This document shows positions 1-12,120 of a stretch of DNA of 64,000 nucleotides, piece after piece (position 1 is the first letter of the stretch; every line of letters starts with the position of its first letter). The notes below the pieces were generated by a model, which made no database searches, had not been told where the DNA came from, and worked only from the letters and a program-made list of their open reading frames with translations. Origin of the DNA: Macrothele yani (taxonomy: Eukaryota; Arthropoda; Arachnida; Araneae; Macrothelidae); contig CM077028.1 of assembly GCA_039090855.1 (NCBI GenBank), positions 67,399,054 through 67,463,053 of the forward strand, in the 5' to 3' direction. The position numbers were made by a program, and so were the translations under genes.

Positions 1-1100
1 TTTTATTCAAACACCTCCCCTTCAAATTTTTCAACACCTCCAAACCCAAATTTGTAATTCCCCTGTTCCTGACAATCGATGTAGAAACATCACTGTTAAA
101 TTTTTGCTGATACAGTGTGAAGACGGTCCCTTTTTTTGCCTTAGTGTTTTATCTATTTAAACTTTTGTGGTAGCTCCTGCTGAGGGATCTTAAGTGATCT
201 AGAGAACTTAGAAAATATGGTTTTCAGTTTTTGCAATTACAAGAACAGCCCAATATTAAAGGTACACGTGACATTGATGCACAATATTTGCGTGCAGGTT
301 TCTTGAGTACATTGTATGGATGAGGAGTAGTATTCCCACATTAATTGCTGTTCTCTGATAAACAGTCTGTGGTTGGAAAAAAAGTGAAATGGATGGGGTT
401 ATTGAAAAGTAAATTCCAAGTTAGAAGTACACACAGCCATCAGATTTTTGCAAGTGGAAGGTGTCACTCAAAGCAATATTCATCGCAGGTTAGTGAATGT
501 TTATAGACAGAAACTTTTAAGGTGGAGATAAAGACATACCCATTGCATCCTTCTGATCATAGATGACACTGAAAATAGTGCTGTTATGGGATCTCCTTCT
601 TGTGGGGATCTCAGGTTTGTGAGAGAATTTCGTGGTCTTTATGTTATCAGATGATGATTTCTAAATAAGCTGCTATCAGCATCTTAGATTACCAGCATCT
701 GATTTTTGATTTGCATAAGTTTGTTGGTAGAACAGACAATAAACTGTAATGTAAATGATTTAAATAATTATTTGCATCCTAAACAAAAGTCTATGACCAT
801 TCAGTTTTCATTCTCTGCATAACAAATTTTAATATTAAAAAAAAAAAAAGGTAAGAAAGTGCCACGTTTCCAGTACTTGATGTAAGTAGAGCGCCACCTA
901 TTAACAATATGCAACACTTCTCCAACACACGAAAATTTAGTTTAAAAACATTCCATATAATTGTTTTCTCAAATTTGTAAGCCACTGACTATTTAGTTCA
1001 GTGCCAATTTTCACAAGTCAGAAAGCATTTTTTGTATGTGATCATATGTAACTCAGTTTTCACCAGTAAGTATAGCAGCACATTTTCAGTGCTGTGCAGG
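1..1100. other. No recognised feature
   Basis: AT-rich sequence with short homopolymer runs. I see no long open frame, repeat or RNA gene that I can name. Confidence 0.5.
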
Positions 1101-1119
1101 AAATTCCAAACTGATCAAG

Positions 1120-2000
1120 TGGAATTGAATGATGATCCTAAGCAACACAGATGCAGATCAAGGATTTTACACTTGGAAGTCAATTGTATTCTTGTTTAAG
1201 GTTTGATTAGGAAAGATTAGAGAATGAAAGTTCATGAAATTGCTGAACAGACAGATATTACTAAGAATACTGTTCACGAGATCACAGAATTAGGGTTTTG
1301 GGACGTTTCTTGCAGGTGGGTTCCAAAAATGCTGACAGACAGACACAGAATCAACAGAATGGCTGCTTCACTCACAAATCTGACCTGTTACCATGATGAA
1401 GGAAACTTGTTTAGTGAAAGCATTATGACGGGATGAAACATGGGTGCTGTATTACACCTCTGAGCTTGAACAGAACTCAGTGACTTGGAAGCATCCACAG
1501 TCTCCAACCTCCAAAAAATTGAAGGTTCAGCTGTCTATAGAAAACAATAGTGTGGGTGTTCTGGTATTCTGAAGGCCCTCTTCTGTGTGAATTTCTCCCT
1601 CTTAACAACAGTAACAGGGACTGTATGTAACACACTAACAAGTTGGGAAGCCATTAAATGAAAGATACCAGGACGTTTAGACCTTGTAAGATTTTTGCAT
1701 GATGGCACTAGGCTTCACACATCAAACCAAATAAAAGCATGGATCACAAAGTGGAAGTGGGAAGTCCTATTGCATCTACCATACAGTCCTGATCGAGCCC
1801 CATGAGATTATCACCTCTGATCACCATGAAAAACTTATCAGGTAAAGGATTTGAGGACACAGCAACACTGCAGACCACAGTTCTGCAGTACTTTAATATT
1901 CTTGGATGGGTAGCTACTGTGAAGGAATGTTTAGACTTGTTTATCACCGAGATAAATTTCTTAATGTCTGTGGTGCTTATGTTAAAAAATAACCATCTGT
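1120..2000 (+). pseudogene. Mariner-family transposase relic
   Basis: Seen: reading the + strand with frame changes gives a mariner-like order of motifs. A helix-turn-helix-like stretch and SCRWVPKML lie near 1230-1335, DETW near 1430, HDGTRLHT near 1705, and PYSPDRAP near 1780-1803. In the mariner family these surround the D,D34D catalytic residues of the cut-and-paste transposase. The frame is broken by several stops and shifts, so it cannot make an enzyme. I did not find terminal inverted repeats, and the ends are approximate. The spacing and motif set fit mariner better than Tc1. Confidence 0.75.
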
Positions 2001-2059
2001 ATAAAAATAACCAAGATATTTGCATGTATTGCTGATGTGGTGAGATAAACAATTTCCAT

Positions 2060-2740
2060 GTAATTGTAACCTGTATTTTATTTATCGGACAAACTATGTA
2101 TGTTTTGCAAGCGAAGTAAGTAGTGATCTGTAACAGTTACTTCTAAAAAACACTCTCTACTCAAGTCATTCATTTCAAAACAGCACTGACTGAATGAATT
2201 AAAAAGTGTGCATGGTATTAAAGAATCATATTGATTAATGATTTTTTTTTTTACATATGAATTTCTCAGATGTCTGTACAGTACTGGCATTATTTTTAAG
2301 AATAGTTGCCAATGTTGTTTTGACTACAAGATAATTTCCAAAATTGAAATTAATTCAGATATATTTTAGAACTATTGTTATTAAAGTCAGTAGGTAGGTG
2401 AATCCATATGGAGTAATAGGAAAAAGAAATGTAACTAAATGATAAAATTTAAAATGCTGTCAAATCCATATATATAATGAAGTTGAAGGAAGAGTTAAAA
2501 ATGTTCAACATATGCAAACTCTGTTATAACCCAGATCAGAAAAGGGAATTTTTTTGGCATATAACATTGTGTCAGGTTAAAGTTAGTGAATTGCAAACTG
2601 TTTACCATTTAATGGAAAATAAATAACTAATTGTTAATTAAAAGCTATAGCTGGCAATAAACATATGAATGAGATCTTCAATAAGTAAAACATTAATGTA
2701 AAAGGTAAAGTAATGACAAAATTTTTAAATTTCAGCTGTT
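2060..2740. other. AT-rich intergenic stretch
   Basis: Nothing coding or repetitive was recognised between the mariner relic and the inverted repeat that follows. Confidence 0.4.
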
Positions 2741-2752
2741 AGATCTGTTTCA

Positions 2753-2996
2753 CTGTTCTAGTTTCCGTTGAAGAAATTTTGTTAATCTTCCTTCTCTCTG
2801 GGTTCTTCTGAATTTTTACTTTTAACTTTTTTGCAACTTCAATTTTTAAGAGAAGTAAACAAGACTTTTGTTAATCCTTCTACACATTGAGAACAGGCCT
2901 TGACTAAAATCAAGAGGCCAGAAACATCTGTAAAAATTCAGAAGAACCCAGAGGGAAGGAAGATTAAACAAAATTTCTTCAACTGGAACTAGAACA
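2753..2996. repeat. Inverted repeat with about 67-bp arms
   Basis: The arm at 2753-2819 is matched in reverse complement by 2930-2996, with a spacer of about 110 bp. Both arms contain a GAAGATTAA-type core and the CAGAAGAACCCAGAG motif. This is the shape of a fold-back or MITE-like repeat. No target duplication was identified. Confidence 0.65.
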
Positions 2997-3032
2997 AAAT
3001 GAATATCTGGGTAAAGCCTTGAGTAAGTGATT
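2868..3032 (+). repeat. Dispersed repeat, copy 1
   Basis: This stretch, from AATCCTTCTACACATTGAG to AAGCCTTGAGTAAGTG, is repeated in direct orientation at about 32066-32217 with many substitutions. It overlaps the right arm of the inverted repeat, so it is probably the same family. No coding capacity was seen. Confidence 0.6.
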
Positions 3033-3039
3033 TAATACC

Positions 3040-4727
3040 TGGTGAGATGTTTCTAAATGCAAACTAAACTCTGCAAGATAGATTTTCTAAACCATCTAGC
3101 AAGTCTGTTTAAAATTATTTTCTTTTCTATAGTGGTTTCTTCTTCAACATTGGATTGATTCATTCTTGTCTTGAATGTGCTTCAAACTATGTCCACATTG
3201 TGGAATGCCCTTTTGAAAATTTTTTCTGTCACCACTCAACAAACCATCACTGAATTTTGACTGCAATTCACCCTTGTTTTCTAAACATGTGAAAGAATTT
3301 GGTTGAATACTCCTAACTTTTTTGCAACTTCAATTTGTAATTATTTGAACATCAATCAAACAGTGGGGTAAATCCCTGAAGAGATAAGGAATTCCAATCT
3401 AGAATTATATTGCTAGTGTTACATCATTAGCCTGGTGTCCTCTCCCATGCAAACAGATTCATGGCTGCCCTGAGCAGAGATTAAGTGTTTTAAAGTGGTA
3501 GCATTTGCACAGGAGATGTGTGTGTGGTGGTGAGGGTAGGGAATAAAAGACAGCATTTACCGAAGATATGGGGGGGGGGGGGTATGTAAGAGAAAGATAG
3601 GAAGTGGGACCTATCTGTTCCCTTTACAGATAGGCCAGTTTGCATGAAGATGAAGGCAGCTGAAACTTCATGCAAACTGAACCACAAGGTATTTTAAAGA
3701 GCCTGAAACCCCTAGATTTCCAGTTAAACAGGAAGGGGTGAATGCCACTCATTTTATTTGGTGATAACCATGCTAAACTCTTTGATGTTTGCTGTTTCTC
3801 CAAAAATTGTTTGTAATATGCGTTTAAAATAACAAGGGGGAATATTGCGAAGTTCAAGGGATCTGTAAAAACTTCGATATATGCAAACTCATTATACGTG
3901 TGTTCAACTGTATTTCACTCAAGCAAATGCTCATCACATTCAAAATTGACTGCAACTGGAAGTAATTATGTTTACCTGCATTTAAATCATAATTGTCTTA
4001 ATAGTAATAGAGAAATAAAAAACTGATTATAGTTTTGTCAGAAGTGAAGTGCTGACTATAGTGAAATTTTATTAGTGTTGCTAAAATGATATAAAACTTG
4101 TCTCTGAACACTGCACAATTCGTATGGTAAATAAAAGTACTTGTGGAGAGAGAGTTGCTTGAACTGAAGCACATAGTAAACATTTAGATAATTTTATATG
4201 AAGTGGTAGTTTTAAATGTATGTGTATGTGTGGTGGGGATTTAGTACCATATGGAGGCATGGGCATAAAAACTTAATTTTTGGATGGGGCAAATGGAAAT
4301 TGTAAATACACATAGTGTACATAAATATCATATGCAAATTTCTACAGTGCTTTCTCTGCTCTATAACAATTTTTACCACACACGTGCAGCAGACTAACTG
4401 AAGCCAGAAGACCCCAAAACCACAAAAAGAAATGGACAAACAAAATTAGACAATTAGACAGCCTGTTGGGACAGTGAAGAAATTTTTTTTTAGTCCTCAA
4501 TTTTTGCCACTTGTATCCCATGTTTCATAGAATCTCAGCAATCATTCGATTAGTCATCAAGGAGTCAAAAACTATTGAGACAAGTTCTGAAAGAAATTTC
4601 AGGATATCCTTGACCAACAGATATATAGTTTTTTTTATAGTTTGGTCCTGTGCTTAATGGCTGCTGCCGGGAATGATGTATTTTCCATTTCTTCTCCTTC
4701 CATACTTTCCCACACTGTATATACTAG
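3040..4727. other. Unassigned intergenic sequence
   Basis: AT-rich, with a poly-G run near 3571 and a second copy, near 3318, of a 22-mer also found near 2824. No gene or complete mobile element was recognised. Confidence 0.4.
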
Positions 4728-4729
4728 TA

Positions 4730-6033
4730 CGTTAAAAAAGTTTCGGAACTTTTCGAATATTTGCCAAATGTCAGTGGATTACACCATTTCCCACTGAGCA
4801 AGCAAAGGGTATCATGTGACCGACCAGCCAGAAATCCAGATACAACATGTACAGCGTATGTGCGTAGTTCGTGATTCCAGGCATTCTAGGCTCTCAGTCG
4901 CGAGGACAACAATGTCGAATTTTGAACAGCGTTCAAGTGTAAAATTTTGTGTTCTGCTTGGAAAATCATTCGCTGAGACTTTTCAAATGATTAAGTCAGC
5001 GAACGGTGAGAGTGCAATGAGTTGAACTAGAGTTTATGAGTGGCATCGACAATTCGAAAACGGGCGACAGAGTATCGAGGATGATGAGAGGTCAGGACGA
5101 CCTTCATCATCCACAACGGATGAACAAATCGCCATTGTCAAAGAAATTGTGAAAAGTGACCGTCGAAAAACTGTTGCAGCAATCGCAGAAGTTACCAACA
5201 TCTCAGTTGGAAGTTGCCATGCCATTTTAACAGAGAAACTGGGGATACATCACGTGTGCCAACAAATTGTTCCTAAAAACCTGACACAAGAAAAAAATGG
5301 ATGAGCGCATGTAAGTTTGCAGGAATAACATCGATGCAGTGGATTCAGATCCCGATCTCTTAAATCGATTGATCACCGGTGATGAGACTTGGTGCTTTCT
5401 GTATGACCCCCAATCCAACCGACAGTCAAAAGTGTGGAAATCACGTCGTCACCACTACCAAAAAAGTTCAAGGCTGACCGCTCCAAAGGAAAGATCTTGT
5501 TAACAGTTTTCTTTGATTGCAGGGGGGGGGGGGGGTTGTACACAAGAGATTCCTTCAATATGGTCGTATAGTTACTAAAGAAGAGTACTTCAATGTCCTG
5601 AAACGTCTTCGAGAATCAGTGAGACGCAAGTGACCCGATCTTTGGAAGACCAACTCATGGGTGCTTCATCACGATAATGCGCCGGCTCACAGATCCTTCC
5701 TGGTGTTCGATTACCTGTCCAAACATCACATTCTCACTCTCCACAACCAGCTTATTCCCCTGATCTCGCCCCGTGTCACTTTTTCCTTTTTCTCCGGATG
5801 AAGGATTTGCTTAAGGGGCGACACTTCTCAAGTTCCGTAGAAGTGCAATGAGTTGCCATAGAGGCACTGGAGGATGTGGTAAAAGAAGGCTTGCAATCTG
5901 CATTTAAATCTTTGTATGAGAGCAGGCAAAAATGCGTAGTTGCACAGGGCAACTACTTCAAAGGAAACACAGCATAAACAGGTATCTGTTCTCATTCTTT
6001 TTTAATATAAAAAGTTCTGGAACTTTTTGAAGG
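4730..6033 (+). mobile_element. Mariner transposon, 1.3 kb, with terminal repeats
   Basis: A TA dinucleotide flanks each end (4728-4729 and 6034-6035). The left end reads CGTTAAAAAAGTTTCGGAAC and the right end, in reverse complement, reads CCTTCAAAAAGTTCCAGAAC, so the inverted repeats are about 27 bp and imperfect. The length of 1304 bp is normal for a full mariner. The transposase inside is broken, so any further movement would need an enzyme supplied in trans. Confidence 0.9.
4912..5977 (+). pseudogene. Mariner transposase, broken
   Basis: Seen: the frame begins MSNFEQRSSVKFC and continues through the paired-like DNA-binding region, with VYEWHRQFENG and RSGRPSSSTTDEQIA, then SVGSCHAIL and the PKNLTQE linker. 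The catalytic half has GDETWCF near 5380 and HHDNAPAHRS near 5670. The third catalytic Asp of the D,D34D triad should follow SPDLAPC but is His here (PCHF, near 5775). There is an in-frame TGA near 5022 and at least two later frameshifts, one beside a poly-G run at 5521-5535. About 345 codons would be expected from an intact member. By inference the copy has been inactive for some time. Confidence 0.88.
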
Positions 6034-6039
6034 TACTAA

Positions 6040-6454
6040 TATTAATATGTATGCTGTACTCAAACATGCTGTGAGAAATTGTTAATATCTACTCTAAATT
6101 CGCCATGCTTTTGGTATTTTTACTTCATGCACACATCCATAAGCTCAAAAGAAAAATTCACAATCAGAATTAGTGGTATTGCAAAAATATTTGTAATATC
6201 TCCAAACAGCTGAAAAGACAATGTAAGAATTTCAGGAGAGGGCAAGTGTTCCCTCTTGCTCCCCTATATGGTTGCCCATGTATGGGGAGGCCTATTGAAA
6301 AAAAAAATCTGCATTTGTGGTACCTCACGATTTCTCTGTGAAAGCAGCTTAACTGAGAATTGCACTCCAGATTTCACATACATGGTTGTCAAGTATCCTA
6401 AAGTGTCTTCTGATATTTTTAGTCTTTGTTTTGAATTTATGGTAAGGCATTGAT
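6040..6454. other. Short unassigned spacer
   Basis: Between the mariner and the Penelope-like element. It ends with the left copy of the 14-bp target duplication (6455-6468). Nothing else was recognised. Confidence 0.4.
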
Positions 6455-6659
6455 ATCATGTTTATTTTTTGAATAAAGCTCATGTTGAGAAATGGCTTCC
6501 TAGTTTAATTGAATTAATAATCTAAAGCAACTTTTATGGGAATTTTGAAAAATTGCAAGGTAATTAACTTTATTCCAAATTCATTTAGACTTAGAAAACC
6601 ATTTAAAGATTTACTTTCAGCCAACTTCGTAAGAAAAATAGAGCAAAAAACGTTAAAAA

Positions 6660-8729
6660 GAAATATAAAAATGTTGCTTATTATAAAAAAGTAAAAGTAG
6701 AAAATGAAAAGAAAATTTCTGGAATCTTAAGAGATACAGTAAAAGCAGAATTGGATGACTGGCTAAAAATTGGAGTAAGAAACAAAAATAAGAAATTTGT
6801 TAAAAAGCTGAACCTTAAAGAAGATAAATTTTTGAAGAAAAACTATTCCAGTAAAAAAAAACTGCAGTTTTTAGTCATGTAAAGGACAACACTGCTACTG
6901 GAGTTAGCCAAGAATTATAACAAGTGATAAATAAAGGAAGTAATTTCAATCTATCCAAAGAAAAAATAAATCCAGAAAAATTGGTAATTGAATTGGAAAG
7001 CATCTGCAGCACTTTAGAAAAAGAGGACCAAATTAAAGCAGACCTTCTCAGAAAAGATTACTACAATAGCCTTACAAAATTCCAGAAGCAAGTAAGGAAA
7101 CCTCAAAAATTTTTTGATAATAGTCAATTAAAAGCTCTTAAAGATTTCAGAAAAAATGAAAGTGTAGTTGCTGTGAAAACAGACAAAAGTAAGTTGATTA
7201 TTATTATGGATAAGAAAGATTATCTAGAAAAGATGGAAGAAGAACTAAAAAAAAAAAAAAACCTATGTATGAAGAAATAAAAGAAAACCCACTACCAGAT
7301 TTGATTAAAAAAGTCTCTAAGCTTATTTCACTTCAAAAAAAGAAAAACCAGCTTCCAGAAAACTATAAACAATTCTCAAAATTACAGTTCAGATTACCTC
7401 AAATATATGGAATAGTCAAACTGCATAAAGAACACCAACCAATTAGACCAATAATAGACTCAAAAAACTCTAGTCTTTCAAATCTAAACTATTTTTTAAA
7501 GTCACACCTTCAGAATCTTTTAAAAGAGCCACCTAACTTGATTAAAAACTCAATGCAGCTAAAAGAAAAACTAGAACTTCTTCCTAAATTAGATTCTCCT
7601 ATTATGGGTAGTTTAGATATAGTGTCTATGTATACTCACATTAATATAGATCAACTTATAGACTTCATAGCGGAAGACTTGGCAGACCTAATAGTTTTTC
7701 ACAACCAGGAAAAAAACATATTAGTAGGAATTTTTGAAATGCTTACTTTCTCTTTGCAGAACAACTACTTTCAATTTGGGAAAACTTTTTTCATTTAAAA
7801 ATCGGGGCTAGCTATGGGCTCCCCACTCTCCCCACTCTTAGCTAACTATTATGTGGGAAAACTAGAAGAAAAGATACTAGTACAACCCACATACTTCTGC
7901 TTATATAGCAGATACATGGATGACATCTTATTTATAATAGATAGCTCAGAAATTGTTCCAGAAAGAATTCTAGGCTCATTCAATGAATTAGATGATTCCC
8001 TTAAGTTCACTATTGAACTTCAAAAAGAAAGAAGAATAAACTTCTTAGATATTACTATCTATTATGAAGATGAAAAATTCCTCACTAGTTGGTATAAAAA
8101 ACCAATGAATACTAAAAGACTACTGGATTTCAATTCCTATCATCCAGTTTCTATTAAGAAAAATGTAGCAAGTCAGTTTTTAGAAAAAATTAATAAAATA
8201 GTTTTTCTACTACAGATAAAAAAGAAGCCCATAAAGAAGAGCTTAAAGTCATACTTGCAGAGAATAACTATCCTAAAGAAGAAATTGAGAAGCTTCTGAA
8301 TTTTAATGGTACGAAGAACCCACAAAAGCAACAAGTAAAATTCACTAGAAAAATTTCTTATCACAAAGGTTTATTTGAGTCTTTAAAGAGAATTAGTAAG
8401 AAATACAATATTAGGCTAGCTCCAAGTTTAGAGAACAAAGTTAAAAATTTTTCCCTAAAATAGTTCAAAGAGAAGATATTTTAAAAATGCAAGGAGTAGT
8501 TTATGAAGTAAATTGTAGTTGTGGACTATCTTACATAGGTGAAACAGGTCGCAGACTAGAAACTCGTATAGCTGAGCATAAAGCAGCTATAAAAAATTGC
8601 TCCAACAAGACTGGATTAGATAGGCATGTTAGAGAAACTGGGCACAGCATGGATTGGAATTCCCTTAAAGTAATCAGTTTCCAAAGCAATTTCCAAAAAA
8701 AGAAAACTGAAAGAAGGAATAGAGATTGA
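6660..8729 (+). pseudogene. Penelope-like reverse transcriptase plus GIY-YIG endonuclease, broken
   Basis: Seen: a Lys-rich N-terminal part (6924-7280), fingers and palm with SLDIVSMYTHI (near 7613), then AMGSPLSPLLANYY (near 7812) and the catalytic YMDDILF (near 7912). The C-terminal endonuclease has SCGLSYIGETGRRLETRIAEH near 8516-8578, followed by the His residues of DRHVRETGH. Breaks: a frameshift in the A-run at 7247-7260, a TAA at 7796-7798 where family members usually have Gln, a frameshift near 8200 and another near 8450. Established: this protein copies element RNA at the target site, with the GIY-YIG domain cutting DNA. The copy is non-functional as read, although some single-base breaks in A-runs could be assembly errors. 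Confidence 0.88.
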
Positions 8730-8871
8730 GAAAAATCAAAATTCCATCATCAATGACTGCAAAGGATTTTCCCTGCCTAACATCTGGCAGGATTTGTTGA
8801 AAAATAACCTAAACCATCAAGGTTAACCGTAACCGTGATAGTGACAAGTAAAAAGTGACAACAACAAGACA

Positions 8872-8903
8872 GCCTGAAGAAGGAGAAGAGTTTTCTCCGA
8901 AAA
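8872..8903 (+). ncRNA. Hammerhead-ribozyme-like motif in the Penelope 3' region
   Basis: CTGAAGA (8874-8880) fits the hammerhead core CUGANGA. A 6-bp stem follows (GGAGAA 8882-8887 with TTCTCC 8893-8898, loop GAGTT) and then GAAA. Penelope-like elements are known to carry hammerhead motifs in their terminal repeats. Against it, one unpaired A (8881) precedes the stem and I could not place stem I or the cleavage site. The motif is conserved in the two other copies. Confidence 0.4.
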
Positions 8904-8979
8904 TTTGCTATTAATGAAAAAATTTCCTAGTAAAATTCCCATAAAAGTTGCTTTAGATTATTAAATCATGTTTATTTTA

Positions 8980-9595
8980 ATATCAGTGGTTGTCTGCCTT
9001 CCCTGAACCAATGTCCTAAAATTGGTATCAGCAACTGTAAATTATGAGGCATGTCAGATCATTAAACTTGAAAAAACAGTGTGCAGCTCAAGTGTGGCTG
9101 TGGCGAACAAATTCTGTGGTACTAATCTTTTAGAAAACAGGCATACTTCGTCTCTCTCTCTCTTTTTTCGTTTTAATTCTAAATAACCCAGTGCATCTGT
9201 TTTGGCATCTTATTTTGTTTTGGTACTTAAATAAACATATCTGATAGCAGAAACAACATTCCATATGTTATTTTGTTCATGAGGCTTCAATTGTTAAAAA
9301 CATGTTGCAGTTCCAAATCACTCAAAAAGCAAACTGTATAATAGTTTTGTGACCTTATGCCAGTTATATCACAACTGTGCAGCAAGGAGAAATTTTTCCG
9401 GTATGACATCACATTTCGTGATGCGATATAATTTGAGATTTGTGTAGGATATTTTTGTGATACAAGTTTGTAAAACTATACAAAAGAAGGGGTCAGTTTT
9501 TTAAATAATGAGCATTTTTAGAGCACACTTTTTTGATTGCTGATCAAAGCAAGCTTACACATTATTGAACTTGATCTTTCATTGCACAATGGCAG
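8980..9595. other. Unassigned sequence
   Basis: No open frame or repeat was recognised. It leads into the hAT relic that follows. Confidence 0.4.
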
Positions 9596-9599
9596 GTTA

Positions 9600-9800
9600 A
9601 AAATAAGAATGGACACTGCCAGCTCTGCCCTTTGTCATCAACATTTTGAAAGTATTTATAATCTCAAATGCAAAAGTAGAAAGGGCATTCTTTGTTGCAA
9701 ACCACGTAAAAACTGATTTCAGAAAAAGAATAGACATAGACTTTTTAGATGATGATCTTCGAATTACTTTGGAAGACTCAGTAATCGAAGTTAGTGTGTG
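9600..9800 (+). pseudogene. hAT transposase C-terminal fragment
   Basis: One + frame reads through PALPFVINILKVFIISNAKV and then ERAFFVANHVKTDFRKRID before LDDDLRITLEDS. The SNAxxERxF pattern followed by a basic stretch is typical of the C-terminal dimerisation region of hAT transposases, where the Glu is part of the catalytic triad. Only about 65 codons remain. No N-terminal part or terminal repeats were found nearby. Confidence 0.6.
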
Positions 9801-9926
9801 ATTTATTTTAAGCAAGAAAATAAATCACACACTTTTTTAGCAAGAAACATTGGCATCCTAAGCTGTATGTCAGTAAATGTCCACATGAATCAGAGAGTTA
9901 TACCGAATGATTCATGTGGACATTAC
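9794..9926. repeat. Two adjacent hairpins
   Basis: Hairpin 1: GTGTGTGATTTATTTT (9794-9809) pairs perfectly with 9817-9832. Hairpin 2: 9873-9890 pairs with 9910-9926 around an ATTCATGTGGACATT core. They lie just after the hAT fragment and may be subterminal structure of that element. Confidence 0.65.
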
Positions 9927-9929
9927 TGT

Positions 9930-10430
9930 TGTACTGTTATATAGTAAATCTAAAATTTCTAAAAAAACTGCTATGCAAAATCAAGAAATTGCCATTAAAA
10001 ATTGCATAGAAGATTTTGCTATACAATTCTTATGAACAAATTTCACTCTGTTGTGCAGTGAGTAGCTATGCATGATAACTGTTTTCTACAGTTGCTGGTT
10101 GTAAACAACCTGGATGTGGTTTCCCTGCAGAGCTTACTTAACATATTTTTAATGAAGCTTTATGAATAAAATAATGCATAAAAATTTATTGCTACTATCA
10201 GGAATGTTTAAGTACTGAAATAAAGGTACTTAGAATTAAAAAAAATGAGTCTTCTATAAGATTACCAATTCTGTCCGAGAATATTTCTTGAGGAAATTCT
10301 ATAATGGAGCTAAGAAAGACAAATGTTACAAAATACAAATCAGCTTACTATGTTTGAAGAATTTGCACATTTATATGAAAATTATTAAGCATCTCTTCAA
10401 ACTTGAGTAATGTCTGTTCCTGAACATATT
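9930..10430. other. Unassigned AT-rich sequence
   Basis: Nothing coding or clearly repetitive was seen. Confidence 0.4.
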
Positions 10431-10431
10431 T

Positions 10432-11039
10432 AAATATTTCCATACAGTTCAGGACTTGAAAAATACCATGCCCGAGATTCCCGGGGCATGTAAATTATTG
10501 GCCTGGGCAGGTGAAAAAGTAATCTAGTTGCCTGGACAGGGCAACTAAATTTAAAAATGAAAAAGTGGAAGAGAATTTCCTACCGCAAGAAAAAAGGCAG
10601 TCGTCGCATGCCGTGTTTAATTTAATTGTTAATCACCAGAAGTTGTGTTATTGTTATGGAGCACCAAGGACAGAAGAATATAACTTCTTTAATTATGTTC
10701 TGCTCTAGGCCCAGTTATTGGAATCATATGTAATTTTGCTCTAAATGTTGTTTGTAGTCAGCATCGGGATACATGCCTCTGATTGAACTAGCCTCCAGTG
10801 TTTAGTGACAAAAGGCAAAAACTTTAATGAAAAAAAAAAATTCGTATTTTTTAACTTAAAAAAAGATGGTTATGATTTGTTATCTTAAAAGATAAATTTT
10901 CCTGGGCATCTAGCTTTTACCACCTGGGAAAAATATTTTTTGCACATGCCCAGCTGGGCATGTAACTTTTCAAATATTTTTCATGCCGTGCAGTTGGTAG
11001 GCTGCATCACAGAAGCCTACCAACTGTATGGAAATATTT
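10432..11039. repeat. Possible short DNA element with 18-bp inverted ends
   Basis: AAATATTTCCATACAGTT at 10432-10449 is matched exactly in reverse complement at 11022-11039. Inside each end are related GC-richer stretches carrying GGGCATGTAA (near 10484 and 10953). A second perfect hairpin lies at 10991-11026. No coding frame and no certain target duplication were seen. A non-autonomous transposon is the simplest reading. Confidence 0.45.
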
Positions 11040-12120
11040 GCATTCAAATAAAGTAGTGCATGCATCGGTTTTGAGCTTTCTGATGATGTTTTGATAATAT
11101 AGGCATAAGCTTTTGATAGAAATTATGGTACTTGTCTAGGTATTAAATCTCTGAAAAATGTGACTGATGATAAAAATTACTGTTGAACCCACTTATACCG
11201 GGCCCATATTTAGCAAGATCTTGGATTTAATGAGAAAACAGAAACTTTTGTTTGATATAATGTTGATTCAACTTTGAATCTTTTGATAATTTGATTGTTT
11301 TTAACGGACAAAACTTAATGAAGTCCCCAGATTTAATGAGGGAGTATAAAGCTAAGGGTGATTACTTTTTAACAAGCAAAGTAACAAAATTTAATGGAAT
11401 TCCATATTTAACAATATATTTAACTGGAATGGAGAAAAATAAATAGTACAAACTGCAACAGAGATAGTTAGAGCAGCCACTTATCATGCAGAGTAATCCT
11501 TGTGTGCTAGTGAGAAATGTTGATAGAAAAGCAACATGGAAGGAGTAGCCTACATCAAATGCTCAGTAAGTGATTTGTACAAGACTTTTACTGCCACCCA
11601 CATCAAGGGGCTTATCATATCAGGTGTATCGCATCAGCAGAGCTGTACGGCCACCGACTCCTAGGCAGAAAAAGGGGGTTGGGGGTGGGCTCACGCACAT
11701 TAAAGTGGATTTCTGAGGGCAGTTGCTGAGAAGGATAGGAGAGTACTGGAATTGGGGTGTTGCCAGAGGAGAAACAGAAATTAATTATTCCTGGAATTGT
11801 CCACTTCTCCTTTCACTCTCCAAGTGAGCACTGCATTGGGGAGATAGGTGCTGCTTTTACTTTGTGTGTGTTGTGTAGTTAAACTGCAGTCAGTCTTGCT
11901 GGGTCATCAAGTTTTCTGTACTTGAAAGGTTTCTTAATTAACCATGGCCCCAATGTAGTTAAATAATTAAATCTTTCAAGTATATTCGGTTGTATTGGAT
12001 ATGTAATATAAACATAGATGCATATTATCACATACGCATTTTTTTGCATTGAGAAAATTTTCACCTGAAAACAGATTTAGCGAGGGCCTGAATTTAATGA
12101 AGTTTTCCATCTGTCTCGAG

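Larger units (their letters stand above)
6469..8964 (+). mobile_element. Penelope-like retroelement with 14-bp target duplication
   Basis: The element is bounded by ATCATGTTTATTTT at 6455-6468 and again at 8965-8978. Its first part includes, in inverted form, the terminal sequence: 6515-6550 is the reverse complement of about 8932-8964. Such partly inverted ends are known for Penelope-like elements. The internal region encodes a reverse transcriptase followed by a GIY-YIG endonuclease domain, the standard order of the endonuclease-bearing branch. Two truncated relatives sit at 34405-34887 and 38273-38999. Confidence 0.9.

Noticed and set aside
3571..3581. Poly-G and poly-A runs as regulatory sites (also 5521, 42169, 53130)
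   Set aside because: Simple homopolymers without other signals. Some may be sequencing artefacts.
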